Positions 48,315 through 60,494 of a DNA stretch of 64,000 bases are shown piece by piece (positions within the stretch are counted from its first letter, which is position 1; each line of letters starts with the position of its first letter). The notes below the pieces were generated by a model, which saw only the letters and a list, made by a program, of their open reading frames with translations, was not told the origin of the DNA and made no database searches. Both the position numbers and the translations under genes were made by a program. Source of the stretch: Alisma plantago-aquatica (taxonomy: Eukaryota; Streptophyta; Magnoliopsida; Alismatales; Alismataceae); NCBI GenBank assembly GCA_963693085.1, contig OY856413.1:543948879-544012878 (forward strand), given 5' to 3'.

Positions 48315-49708
48315 GAGTTTGGGGTAGAATGAGAAAGGTTTATGAGTAGTATGAGTGGTAAGATAAGGATGATTCAGAGCATGCTTCACAGCACATAGAA
48401 ATGACGACAAGACATTTTTGGGCAGTGATAAGATCTCATTTAGATAATCATCCAAGTAGTCCTTGCTGTGGATGAATTGTCCATAAAATTTCATGAGGAA
48501 CGATGCTTTTTGGTGGCGATATTCATTCGCCGGAGTTGGTGTCCCATTCATGGGGTGCGACTGCAGCAATGTGGTTGGCAGAGGTAGAAGAAGCTCTATC
48601 GTGTGTCTTTTGGCGAATTTGAGTGGCAGGACACGGGCATTAAATTCTAGAGTCGGCGGGAAGATTTTCAAGTGATGGGACTTGAGGATGAGGCAGCGAA
48701 GTCAGCCGCCGTGGTCGGCGTGTTGGTCAACAGAGTAGGTATAGGTGGAGGTGGCATGCAGCCACAGGTTGAGGAGGGTGGCGTTGGGCGGTGAGGGTGA
48801 CTTCGTTCAGGCCTATGGAGGCGATAGGATGAAAAACCAGAGGCCAAAGCCTCTCCTGTCGGCGCTGCCCGTCATGGCTATAGGCTGGCCGGTACTGTTT
48901 CTGCCGCCGCGACAGCCAAATTAGAAAAAGGTAAGGCATCAGGGAGGAAGGGGGAGAAGTGGGAAGGAAAGGAGGATAGAGAGAGGAAGGGGAGGAGTGG
49001 TTCCATAGCATGATGTGGCACGAGGCCACTGGTTACAAGGGTTATGGACGACCAACCATGCATGGTCGTAACAGTGTACGTGTGTGTATCAGGGCTGTGA
49101 AACGGTAACTTGGGAGAGGAAAATGTAATACCGTGATGGTAACTCAATTGGTGGGCCCGTGGTTGTTAATTGATTGGTGGAGGAAGTGAATGAACAACCA
49201 CATAGTATAGGGAGTAGAGGGCACGAGGCTATAAAGATAAAAAGAAAGGGAGTGGGTGGTGGGTGAGGGAGTCATTGGATTAAGAGAGAAGAAAGTAATA
49301 CGAGCATAGATGAGGTGTTTAAGTGGTGGAAATTATGGAGAACAAAATTATAATATTTATCTATTACTAACAGGTCATTATAGTTTATTATGTATTTACA
49401 AATAGGTCCTACTTTCTCATATTGACCCTTGTAGGATTAATAAATTAGCCAAAAATATTTCTTTTGATACATATCTTTTTACCTACATTTTGTGAAATAT
49501 TGGTGCCACTCCTTTTTCCCTCCATTCAGCCATTATTTATTTTTCATAATAACATTATGATTAGAAATATATCCTTTCATCCTTTTCTTTTGTGGTTATC
49601 GAAATATTCTTTTGAAATTTTTCAAGTAAGATATTAATCCTATATGATATTTTCAATTAAAGGGTCATGGTAATTAAAGGTATCACTTCAAAAAACTGGG
49701 TCGTAATA

Positions 49709-51130
49709 GTAATGATATAGAATTGAAGTGTTTGATGAATCTCCTGTAGTAACCTGCCAAACCTAGGAAACTACGAATATCTATTGGTGTCTTCAGTTGT
49801 TCCCATTCTAGAATAGACATTACCTTTTTAGGATGAACACAAATACCTTTAGCAGATATGATATGGCCTAGAAAAGATACTTCTGACAACCAAAACTCAC
49901 ACTTGCTAAACTTAACATATAGCTTGTTTTGTCTTAACAAAGTCAATGCTTGACAAAGATGTTGTTCATGTTGTTGTCTATCTCGAATGTGTAATAGAAT
50001 GTCATCTATAAAGACCACTATAAAATGATCAAGGAATGGCCAGAACACTCTATTCATCAAATCCATGAATGTTGTTGGTGCATTAGTTAGTACAAATGAC
50101 ATAACTATGAACTCATAATAACCATACCTTGTCCTAAAATCTGACTTGGGTATGTCATCCTCCTTAATCCATAACTGATGATATCCTAAACTCAGATATA
50201 TCTTAGAGAACATTGTTGCACCACACAACTAGTCAAACAAATCATCTATCCTTGGCAGAGGATACTTGTTCTTTATTGTCACCTTATTTAACTATCTATA
50301 GTCTATACATAAGCTCATAGATCCATCCTTTTTCTTTACAAAAAGTACTGGAGCACCCCACGGTGATGTACTTGGCCGGATAAAACCTTTGTCAAGTAAC
50401 TCTTGTAACTATTTCTTTAATTCTACCATCTCTGTTGGTGCCATCCTATAAGGTGTTTGGGCTATTGGTTGCATACCAAGAACTAGATTGATCTCAAAAT
50501 CAATCTCTCGAGGTGGGGGAACATCAAGAAATTCCTCAGGAAACACATCGTTAAACTCCCTGACAACTGGAACTTCTGGAATACTAGGACATTCTACCTT
50601 AGTGTCCACCACATGTGCTAAGAATGCCTCACACACATGTCACAACAGTCTCTCAGCTATCATTTCCAATACTATATATGTTGGAAGAATCTTCCTGTCC
50701 CCCTAGAAGATCCATGCTTCACCACCATATGTGAACATAGCTTGCTTGGAACCATAATCCAAGACTACCTTATACTTTTCTAAGGTTTCCATCCCAAGGA
50801 TTACATCAAATCCATGCATCTCAAGTGGTATAAGATCCAATTGAATGATGTGTTCTGAGAAAGAAAGAACACAGGGGGAACATACCTCTTATAACATTAT
50901 AGAACCAACTAACATAGTTTCTAATATCAAGTTATCCGTTCTATGACTAACAGGCAAAAGACAGTTATGAATCACTTCACAAGTGATAAAGTAGTGTGTA
51001 CCACCTGGGTCAATCAAAATAGATATGAAGCAAGATGAAGACATATCAAAATGAAATAAGTCCTTCTAACATGTCTTGACTCTTGGGTTGACTAGTGCTT
51101 CTGGGTGACTCATAGCATAGAATATCACTA
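49709..51130 (-). pseudogene. Gypsy D protease and reverse transcriptase
   Basis: The protease is seen at about 51020-50985 as LIDPGGTHYFI, close to the LIDPGxTHSF form usual in this group, followed by GMETLEKYKVVLDY. Then come the linker EFNDVFPEEF and PYRMAPTEM, and [30 protein letters not shown], then 50228-49683 with [30 protein letters not shown] and the catalytic FIDDIL (consensus YxDD/FIDD). Several Gln positions are TAG stops. The frame is cut by the solo LTR at 49708 and continues below 45973. Confidence 0.9.
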
Positions 51131-52326
51131 TTGCCTGCTACCGACCACATCCTCAGTTACCTTGTGTAGATGAACCTACTTGAGATGCATGTCCATGTCC
51201 TCGTCCTCCTACACCACTACTGAACTTTTACCTCTGAGAACCTTGATGACTCTGCCTTGGTGGTTGGGTTACCTCAGTATCTATTACTGGATAGTCCCTC
51301 ATCAGATATCAGGTTTGCCCACACTTGTGGCAGGTTTTGGTCTCTTGTTGTGGCCTAGACGGCCCTATCACTGACATTGAAGCCACACTATGGGCTCTAG
51401 TAGGCGGAACATTACGGCCGCTACCCTTACTTGATGTCCATTGCGTCTGACTACTGAACCTCTATGGTGCTGACAGTGCATAACACCTTGGTTTCTTGTA
51501 GTTTCTAGACCTTTGTCCTTGGAACTAAGCGTGTCCTTTCATAAAATTGGCCTCACGTTTCTCGATTACTAACATTTCTCTCCTCCTAACCAATTCCACA
51601 AATGTAGCAAATCTCTACCTATTCTCTAGAGCAGCTGCAGGAGTGGTTAACTCAGCGTTTAGGCTCTTTTCAAAATGTAAAATCCTCTCTTGGTCTATAG
51701 TATCCATGTGTGGACAAAACCACAAAATCTCTATGAACTTAGCTTCATACTCATTAATCTTCATAGGCCCTTGCCCAAATTGTTCAAACTGTGAGATTTT
51801 CTCATCCCGGTACGTCCGAGGAAAGTATCTCTTGGTGAACTCATGTTAGAATTCCTCCCATACGACCTCAGCAATAGGCCTTTTCTCCTCTTTGATGGCC
51901 CACCAATGGCCAACACTTCCTTTTAAGCAGCTACACAGCATGTCTAACTTTGTCAATTTCAGGGATGCTAAGGATCTTAAAAACTTTTTCTAACTCAATA
52001 AGCCACAAATTTGCATATGTTGGGTCAACTGTTCTAGCATATTCTATAGCTCCCACATGACATAGTCGTTCAAAAGTCTTACTAGAACCCAAAGATTAGA
52101 CATTAGGGATTGGTACCCTAGGTGGTGGTGTCGGTATCCTATCTACCATACGTGTTAGCGTCATCATGAATTGCCTAAATAGAGCATGGAAAGAAGGGTT
52201 CTCCAGCATAGTCTGATCCACCTAGGGATTCTCAGGCACTTTTTCTTCTCTAGCATATTCCCTCACACCTCTTCCTGGTACAACAATGTTACTCTCAGCA
52301 ACATATTCTTCATGTTCTCCAGTCAT
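51131..52326 (-). pseudogene. Gypsy D gag
   Basis: ATG at 52324-52326, 115 bp after the primer-binding site. The reading begins MTGEHEEYVAESN and continues with the retrotransposon gag core near 52020-51960 (EKVFKILS). The zinc knuckle at about 51345-51305 reads CHKCGQT then a stop where the family has the Gly-His pair, so it is broken. Around ten stops are scattered through it, with at least one frame slip. It packaged element RNA when intact. Confidence 0.75.
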
Positions 52327-52440
52327 CTTTAAGCTTTACTTCTTCTATATAAGTAGATGTCACTATAAGATAAATTGGAGGACACTAGAACAGACTCAAT
52401 GACCTTAATCCTGTGTCCCTATAGACTCAGTGAACCTAAG

Positions 52441-52452
52441 ACTCTGATACTA
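52441..52452 (-). other. Primer-binding site of gypsy D
   Basis: Minus strand TAGTATCAGAGT, one base changed at the start from the initiator-Met form TGGTATCAGAG, five bases from the LTR end. Confidence 0.75.
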
Positions 52453-52457
52453 AAACT

Positions 52458-54100
52458 TGTGGTGACCTCTATCAAACCAACAACATTATCACACAAAATT
52501 ACATGGAAATATTCATTAACACCAGATTATTGAAAATCACTAAGAATTAAAATCTTTTTGCCAAGAGATCCATTACTAGGAAATTCTTTTTAGAAAGAAC
52601 CAAACCATTTATATACATCATGGTTCACTTTATACATACATTGTTCCATCACCTTATAAGGATATGAGATAATAGTTGCTTTACCAAAACATACACAAAA
52701 GCAACATTATGCATTGAAGTGTACTAGCCAAAATCTTAGATCGATCATAAAACTATTTATGCACTATCTCCCAAAGGACTTGAGAGTACAGGGATGACAC
52801 ATAGGACTCTATATCTATAAGACACATAATAGCACACTCAACCTGAGCTATTACTATTGTCCTTGATGTTGCTACCCGCTCTCTACTGCACAATATCTAC
52901 CCCCTCATTCAAGTCCACCTAAAAAGTTGTGGAACCCATGGGGTGAGACAACAAGTCCCAGTGAGAGATATAACTCTCTGCCAACATTATTATTATCACA
53001 GTTAAACCTTTATGAATGAGAGAAGAAGAAACCTTTATTGAATTAAACACGTATAACTATTAATTATATGCAGGATAGAGATGTCTATATAGCTCATTAG
53101 TCCAAATATCTACAATTGAGCAATAGATCATTTAATAACACTTTTAAATGAATATGAAAAACATGTATAATATTGATCAACTAAGACATGTAAAAGTAAT
53201 TGCAGCCTCATTCAATGTTTATGTATTTGATCCTCAAGCAAATATGCTACACGGCTGATTACATCTTTTAACAATCAATCTTATACCCTGAAGAGATGGG
53301 AATATACCTGCCATGTGCCAACTAACCACTACAAAGTAAGCACCAGTGCCATAAAGGTCTTATCGAAGAGCCAGAATCCACGACATCTCCTCTCTCGATC
53401 AGTATGAGATTATTAGTAGAGACATATGAGTCATTCTGCATTATAGCTAGCCTGATGTATAGAGGCTCTTCTCTATAGAGATATAGTGTGTATCATGTTC
53501 TCTTATTAGGGTATGACCAGTAATCAATCTTGATTATATCAAGGTGTGGTCTGTAACCAATCTTGATTATTTATTGAGTCATGGTATAACCGCACTCTTG
53601 TTAGGGTATGATCAGCAGTCAATCCTAACATTCAGGGTGTGGCCCATGTCCAATCCTATTAATTAAGGATACAAGAAGATGAATTGCACCCTGCATATTC
53701 AATAATATGCACTCCGAGTAAAACTTGTTTCATCATTCAACAAATCCTAACACTAAATGGGTCTATGGCCAGAGCAACTACATTTTTAGTTCACTTGATA
53801 GATTAAGTGCATTACAACATCTTTTAGCATCAATCAAGATACAAGCATGAATTATAGATAAATGCTACATAAAAAGGTGTAACATATCTTTCAAGAAATC
53901 TTGTATCAATTGGAACATATCTTATTATACTATTCTTGGGATCTCAATCCCCTGAACACTTTACTAGAAATCTCATCCCTTCAACATTATCATTATCATG
54001 ATCACATGTGTTAAGTATCAAACCCTCAGTTCATTATTGAATAGTGTCACCTTTTACCAGGTAACAATCATTTCTAGGTCTTCATACCCATATATATATA

Positions 54101-54175
<75 letters not shown>

Positions 54176-55850
54176 CATACTTGTTGTAGAAGTATGCCAC
54201 ATGGCTCACAAGGCCTTATATAATCTGTATTATGCTAAATAATCATAGCTCATACATGGATATCCTCATCATTTCATAACACCTGCATGGTTAGGATTTT
54301 ACAGAAAATGCAATATAAAGTAAATATCATGACCATGGCATTAAGAGAATCATTCAAATCACAACCCTCTCATAATTAGGGTTAGGGTTTTCCCTGGTAA
54401 CTGATTTATGGCTTTCAAGTGCATATTTACCAATCAAACCTTAATTCTCATCATAAGAGCTCTATAATTGACATAAGTGTTCAAGCATACTTCAACTGAT
54501 TATCAACATTAAGTATTACCTTTCTTATGTGAGTACTACAAGTTTCTCTCTCATCCTTACTAGGATGTTGACTTCAACATACGTATTACATTGATTTAAC
54601 CTTCTTTAGGGTTTATCAATCTACACTATTAAAGTGAAACCATCTCATTACTTAATAATGTAGCCATTGATTATATTCAAGGTGTATCATCCTACACTCA
54701 TAAAGGTGTATCGCCCTACACTCTTATCCTTATGTCGGCCTAGACACGTGTCGGCCAAGGTACCATTACTTGTATCGACCAAGGCATCTCAAATGGTATC
54801 AGTTTAGAGGTGCTTGAGAAGATATATTGGCTTTAGTGTACTCTAGGGTATCGACCACCCTATCTCTTTGTGCATCAGCCACATCAACCCATTGTATATC
54901 GGCCATCCTATAACTAGGATATCAACCACTCAACCAACTAGTGTGTCAGCCACACCATCAACTTGGTATCAACCTTGCTATTCCTTTATGTTTTGGCCAT
55001 TGCTCACTATGGAATATCGGCCTCTAGGGTTTGATTTGTATTGGGTGAACCCTTATTCAACACCTTAGTTCTCTCACATATTGGCCTTACCACTACTTTT
55101 TGTATCGACCAAGGCTTCAAAGAGTGTAATGCCCCCATCTTCACATGGTGTGTTGGGTAGAGGGGTGTCGGATTGTGAGTGTATCAGTTTAGAGTTAGGG
55201 TTAACCATATCGGCCTCTATATTCAACTAAGGCAACATGATTTAATAATCCATCTTACAACACATTATCTTGGTCATAACAAGCTAGCATCTTTGAGCCA
55301 TTTTGTTTTTAGAGCATCTAACATATCAACCTAACAACAACATATCATTTTCAGTCATTTCGTCCATTCATGTGATGGTGCAAGTATGTGTATCGAGTTG
55401 GCTATCTTCTAAATATTGTCCTTCCCTATTCTCAATCTTAAATGATATGTTAGACAATTGAAAGGATAGTAGTCCTACTCATGTAACAAACCAAAAGGGG
55501 TACGAGTTCATGTGTATCAGTTTCCATGCCTATACCCTTATATCGGGTTAGAGTTTTCACAAACCAATATTTGTGCATATCGGTTTCATCATCTTCAAGC
55601 TCAAACCCTTCGTCCATTATTACTCTAGTTCATGGACAACATCCCCATATATCCATTAGAGCTCATAGAACCATCATTCAAACAAGAAAAGTCAAATTAG
55701 AGAAAGAATAACCAAGTATTGCATGATAGAGGGTGAATAATAATAAAATTGAGTTCAAGTTATATAACCCACCTCAAGATCAACACAACAGCTTCAAGAT
55801 TGAAAGCTTCGTGTTCCTAAGGTTGAAGAGTTCAAGCTCCACGTTCCTAA
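52458..55850 (-). repeat. 5' LTR of gypsy D, truncated (about 3.39 kb)
   Basis: Begins TGTGGTGACC on the plus strand and follows the 3' LTR from about 39543 to 42880. The last 1 kb (promoter and LTR start) is missing. It carries hairpins at 53505-53629, where ATCAAG/CTTGAT (53538-53567) and GTTAGG/CCTAAC (53600-53629) are perfect 6-bp stems, a compound microsatellite at 54090-54175, and the TATCGGCC array at about 54690-55590. The outer edge lies in a locally repeated stretch and is uncertain by about 30 bp. Confidence 0.85.
54090..54175. repeat. Compound (TA)n(TG)n microsatellite in the gypsy D 5' LTR
   Basis: TA runs interrupted by GTGTGT blocks, at the position of the pure (AT)n tract of the 3' LTR. 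Confidence 0.95.
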
Positions 55851-55869
55851 GCTTCAAGAATTCAAGTTA

Positions 55870-56115
55870 TATAACCAAACAACTACCAACTTGTTAAACA
55901 TATCTCGCTACATCTGGGTGTTAGCCAAACTTATCTCTTTTTCAAACTTAGGGTTAGCCTAACAACCTCTTCTAGCCTCTGGCCAAACTAGGCAGCTGCA
56001 TCTCATCCAGAGCATCCATTACCACTTCACATCCTTGTGTGTTAGGTAATGTTGAAGACATACACCTCCATGTATTCCACTTATTATCTCAAGTTAACCC
56101 AATGAGTTGATATAG
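55870..56115 (-). pseudogene. Gypsy E RNase H end and linker fragment
   Basis: Read on the minus strand, words such as GGAGGTGTATGTCTTCA and TGGCTAACACCCAGAT follow gypsy C at about 31245-31410 (GAAGGTTTATGTTTTCA, TGGCTAACACCCAGAT) in the same order. No open frame remains. Confidence 0.7.
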
Positions 56116-56125
56116 AGGATAAAGA

Positions 56126-57147
56126 GTCCCCAAGAGAGAATGGGAGTTCATCACTATGGATGTGTAGTAAGTTTCCCATGGACCAGAGAAGGTCAAGATG
56201 CAATTTGAGTTATGGTTGATCACCTTACCTAGATGACATGAGGAAGAAAGAGTGTTGTCAATGGACAGATCTGGTAGAACTACATATGAGAGAGAGATGG
56301 TTCAACTACACCATGCTGCGAGTTCTTGAGTTTAATCTAAAGATTCACTTCCATGCGGTGGAAGTAGGTGCATGAAGAACTCGATGTTAGTACAGTTTAT
56401 CACCCCTAACTAATGGTTAGTGTAATCCAGACTAGAGGGTCTGATGAGGGTATGTGCGCTCATTCAGGGTGATACCTAGAGACAGTTCTTGTCCTCTGTA
56501 AGATGTAATGATAACCACCATAGCCAGTATCAGGATGTAAAGAAGCTTTGTAAGGGAGGTTGTGTCAGTCACCACTTCATTGAGATGATGTTGGTGAAGG
56601 GGGCCTCACAAAGGTCAAAAAAGAACCACAATGTGTGCAGATGAAGTCACTTTGATCGTGCAATGGCTGAAAGAGAGACCAGGGGCGACATGAGTCATGA
56701 GCTGATGCAAAGCAAGACTGACATGCAGTTCACTCTGGGAGAGTATGTGATGTGAAAATCCGACCCCTCTAAGCTATAGCTGAGTCCCAGATATATGGGT
56801 CCATTTGTGATGAATTGGTGAAGATGCTTGTGTTTAGCCTTACCCTCAGGATAACATGATGTATAATGTGTTCCATGAGTCCGATCTAGAGAACTATGTG
56901 AGGTACCCAAGCCATGTGCTGAGCCCTGGACCTATTCAGCTTTTGAGAGGCTGAAATGTCCTGAGTCACCTATGAGGGTACGATATACCAAGGTAAGAAA
57001 GAACTCAGATGGAAGAATATGAGATAATGAAGGTTCTTGGGAACCACCATGGAAAGGGTGAAGACACATGGGATCCCTGATGGACATAAGAAAGGCTTAT
57101 CCTATTTGTTTGTGTGCCTAGTGGAATTTTGAGGGCAAAATTTCTAT
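56126..57147 (+). pseudogene. Integrase and C-terminal remnant in the permuted block
   Basis: Follows gypsy C 31768-32834 by eye. KREWEFITMD marks the integrase core start, WVMVDHLT follows, and PSHVLS-like sequence near 56910 marks the C-terminus. Stops and frame slips are frequent. No usable protein remains. Confidence 0.65.
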
Positions 57148-57160
57148 AAGAGGGGAAGGA
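57148..57160 (+). other. Polypurine tract in the permuted block
   Basis: AAGAGGGGAAGGA, identical to that of gypsy C, directly before the LTR. Confidence 0.85.
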
Positions 57161-58121
57161 TGTTACAACCCAAATTTTTGGGTTCTTTTGGTGAGAAATG
57201 TAATTTCTCCTATTAAAGATATTTGAACAAATAAGGATATAATTTGTTTTGAATAAATGTATTTCATTTACAATAGCCTGGTTGGTTGTTTTGTGGGCTT
57301 TATTGGCTATTGGGCCCAATAATAAGGAAATTCGATTAGTAAATGAATAATTGAGAATTTGAGAAAATAAAGATGCAGAAACCTCTAGAAGGAAAAAGAA
57401 TATAATCCAAAGTTGGATTTTGTGCCTCTTGGGTTCCTTGGGTCTCAAGGAGTCCAAAGTTGCAAAGAAAATGCAACAAGAAAAGAAAAGAGCAATTAAA
57501 TATTTCTTTATTAAGAAGGAAATTGAAAACAATGATCAAATGTGGAAAATAAGTGAAAAGAGGTATAATTGAGTTATCCTTGGTGGATTTTCGTATCCAA
57601 AGGATTCCTAATAATAAAAGGAATACCAATGAGGAAAATAAAAAGAAAGATAAAGAGAAATCCTCAAAAAGAGATATTTTAATAAGAAATAAACATGATA
57701 ATGAGAAATAATGAATATAGATGCATCTAGAAGGATAATAAGTATCCTTAAAAAGGAATTTCGAAATCTTACAATTTCTTGGGGTCCAAGGAGCCCCAAT
57801 GGAGAAGAAAGAAAGAGAAAATACCAATAATGCAAAATAAGAGGATAATGTGATACATTATTAATGAATTTTGTGGTATTGATAAAAAGGAAGTATTTTC
57901 TACTAAAAGAAAATAGAACTTGTGCCAATGGGATAAAAGTCAATCATATAAGAGAATAAGTGAGAGGATTTTCATATTTCTAATTATCTAAGAAATAATA
58001 AATAGCAAATAAATAGTGAGGAGAGAGAAAGCTTGCTTCCTAATTAAGGAAAATTGTATCCTATTAGGAAAAATCTTGTTTGCTTCGTGGGCAAGCATTC
58101 TGGGGCAAGGACACCCTCCCC

Positions 58122-58130
58122 TATATAAGG
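58122..58130 (+). promoter_or_regulatory. TATA box of the gypsy E family LTR
   Basis: TATATAAGG followed by GGTAGCAGCC, about 960 bp into the LTR and just before a GC-rich leader, as in gypsy C. Confidence 0.65.
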
Positions 58131-59856
58131 GGTAGCAGCCTTGGCTGAATCCAAGAGGATTATATACATCCTTCTCCCTCCTTATTCCTTGTTTTCATCT
58201 TCAAACCCTAACCACAAGTAGCACCGTGAGCATGAAGCAACAGGGGGGACCAGAGGGGTTGTGATGGGAGCCTGGTGTGCCACTGTGCTAAGGAGAAGGT
58301 TCGCCATTGAAACTGTGTCCTAGAGTAGGCGCAGCAGCAGCCGCAAGGCTGCAACAACAGCCGTGGGTTGCAGGTCTACCCCACCCAACCCAGCCACTTT
58401 GATCGTGAGTTGGTGGCACCCCAAGTGTAGAGGAAGGAGGCGGAGCTAGGGGAGTGATCGACAGCGATCCTCGAGCCCCCCAGGAAGGAAGGGCGGACCT
58501 CAGAAGTGCAGTAGGTCGGCGCTCAAATAGCGCTTCGTGAGGTAGAAGATGAACCAGGCGCATTGGATGTTTCTACCCCTCCACGTGCTCAGGAGCCAAT
58601 CAATTAGTTAAGGGAAATAATGTAATTTTGTTATGTTTCCAAGCAACCAAGATACGTTGCATGAAAGGGACACTTGGCGCTCTCTGATTGGCTTTGGTCA
58701 GTAATTTATTACAAAAATCGTATCTAAATATCGGTAGCTCGGATGGATATGCATAAAATATGAAAATTGCTCAAAAAAATGAAAGGAATTCATTAAAAAA
58801 GGGTTTTAGAGGCTAATTCCTCTTGATATTTGAAAAATAGTGTAATTTATCAACTTTAATGAATTAAAGATTAAGAAACCCTATTTGGAGAAGATTAATG
58901 TATTTAGTAGGGTTTAATGGATGATTAAAGTTGATATTAACTTGTTAATTGTAAAAAGGTATATTGAGAACAAAAAGGTTGAACTTTGCACGTAATTAGT
59001 TTAATTTAGAAATTCATGTGCATAAATATGCTTTAATGGGCCTTGAAACCCTAATATTATTAAAAGTGACTCTTAATGGCATTAATTGATCAATTTCATG
59101 ATTAAAGTTGGGATATGATAATTCTAAGCTATTTCGAGTATAAAAGTTCCTAATTGTGGATAAATATCCTTAATGTAATAATTAGGGTTTTCTAATGGAT
59201 AAAAGTAGAATTAATGACAAATAGAGTTCATATGTGAATTAGACCATAATGAACTATGCATTGATGATAAATGGGCATAATGAACCTGTCATGGCTTAAA
59301 AGCATAAAAATGGTAGATTTAATGTAAAAGAGGCTTAATGGACTTAATTGTGCTTTTTCTGAAATTAGGGTTATATGTTGTTAAAAGATAACCTTAATAT
59401 TATTTGTGAAGAATTGATGAGATAATTAGGGTTTAAAATAGTATAATGAAGTGAAACCCTAATTGCAATGGAAACCCTAAAAGTGGACTAGAAACCCTAG
59501 GAAGTGAGCTAAATTTAATAGATCTTGATGGCATGATCAATAATAGGAAATTGTATGCATATTTTAGGATCTCACTATGTGCTTGCTTGCCTATTTGGAT
59601 TTCTTGATTTATTGGATTATTCTGTCTCAAATCAGCCTGACAGGTATGTGGTTAATTATGGTTAATCACATTCATTTCCCAAAGAGTTTCTCGGATGATT
59701 CATCACATTGAATGCAACTTATCAGTTGGATGTTCATACCTGCAAATTATAAAGTCGCTATGATTATCACAATTGTAAAATAAGTGTGTATTCTCGCACC
59801 TACATGCCACCCTGATGGATGATGCAAAAAGGTCAAGCCCAGGAGGGAAGACCAAT

Positions 59857-59984
59857 GGGCACCATGAGTGGTGACCCCAGGCACCAAGCTCGGGATTGAG
59901 AAGGTGGCCTATGATATTGCATGACTAAAGGGCACCATGAAGGGTGACTCCAGGCACCAAGCTCAGGAATGACAAGGTGGCCTT
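59857..59984 (+). repeat. Two-copy 73-bp tandem repeat with hairpins
   Basis: Copies begin at 59857 and 59930 and share GGGCACCATGA, GGTGAC and CCAGGCACCAAGCTC. Each can fold AGGCACC against GGTGGCCT with one bulge; the first also pairs CACCA (59860-59864) with TGGTG (59869-59873). The repeat lies about 0.5-0.6 kb before the LTR end, as in the gypsy C array. Confidence 0.75.
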
Positions 59985-60482
59985 AAGTCAATGGCAAAAG
60001 AGAAACCCGAAAGGGGGCATGCCAGGGTTAGGGTAAAAGTGGTGGAGAATGTCACATTGAAAGCGTAATTTGGATTGCTAATTAACTTATTTGTGATATT
60101 TAGATTATTAGCCATATTTGCAAAATTTTGGTTGTTCCACATACCGACATATTTCGATATGCTGACCGACGTTTTGTTTGTTGGCGTTTTAGGTACAAGA
60201 TTGAAAAGGACAAACAATAAAGTGACATATGTGGAATTAAATAAGAGTTAAAGTACAAAGGAGGATTAGTTAGAATAGACTCCAATGTGGATAGAAGTAG
60301 ATATCCAAGTTTTTGAAAAAGGTATGCAAAATGTTATTTTATTACAGTCTTTCAGTTTAGTTGGTAGAATTTGATAATTGTTATTGATTATTTGTCGAAC
60401 CTTTGATCTTGTTAATTGGGATAATGGCTCTGACCTCTTGTCTCCCTTAATTGGGGGTTACTGAGAGCGGAGTCATTACATT

Positions 60483-60494
60483 TGGTAACAAAGC
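60483..60494 (+). other. Degraded primer-binding site in the permuted block
   Basis: TGGTAACAAAGC, two changes from the initiator-Met site TGGTATCAGAGC, directly after the LTR. Confidence 0.75.

Larger units (their letters stand above)
45974..49708 (-). mobile_element. Solo LTR inside gypsy D pol (3735 bp)
   Basis: Plus-strand ends are TGTAACGTCCCATA and GGGTCGTAATA, flanked by ATAAT (45969-45973) and GTAAT (49709-49713), four of five bases alike. It interrupts pol between the RT end ([13 protein letters not shown]) and LTRKDVPF, so its edges are fixed by the reading frame. Minus orientation is inferred because the minus-strand start TATTACGACCCAG resembles the start of the gypsy C and E LTRs, and the end GGGACGTTACA resembles the other solo LTR. 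It has a GC-rich stretch (48490-49100) and a 138-codon minus-strand frame (48255-48671) with no known motif. Confidence 0.88.
39543..55850 (-). mobile_element. Gypsy element D: Tekay/Del-like chromovirus
   Basis: Minus-strand Ty3/gypsy element: truncated 5' LTR (52458 to about 55850), primer-binding site, gag, protease, RT, RNase H, integrase, chromodomain, polypurine tract, 3' LTR (39543-43886, 4344 bp). Domain order and chromodomain place it among chromoviruses, most like Tekay/Del. A solo LTR splits pol at 45974-49708. The 5' LTR has lost about 1 kb including the promoter, so no outer target duplication can be tested. Confidence 0.92.
57161..60480 (+). repeat. LTR of the gypsy E family (3320 bp)
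   Basis: Starts TGTTACAACCCAAATTTTTG and ends GAGCGGAGTCATTACA. It has a TATA box at 58122, a GC-rich leader at about 58200-58570 and a tandem repeat at 59857-59984. It has internal sequence on both sides: integrase and polypurine tract to the left, primer-site and leader to the right. It is related to but longer than the gypsy C LTR. Confidence 0.9.

Noticed and set aside
48255..48671. 138-codon open frame on the minus strand, a possible gene
   Set aside because: It lies wholly inside a solo LTR, has no recognised motif, and its composition (many His, Thr, Pro, Leu) fits a chance frame in a GC-rich stretch.
57005..57943. Hydrophobic minus-strand frames that resemble membrane proteins
   Set aside because: They are antisense to an integrase remnant and an A-rich LTR region; T-rich complement gives Phe/Leu/Ile runs by composition alone.
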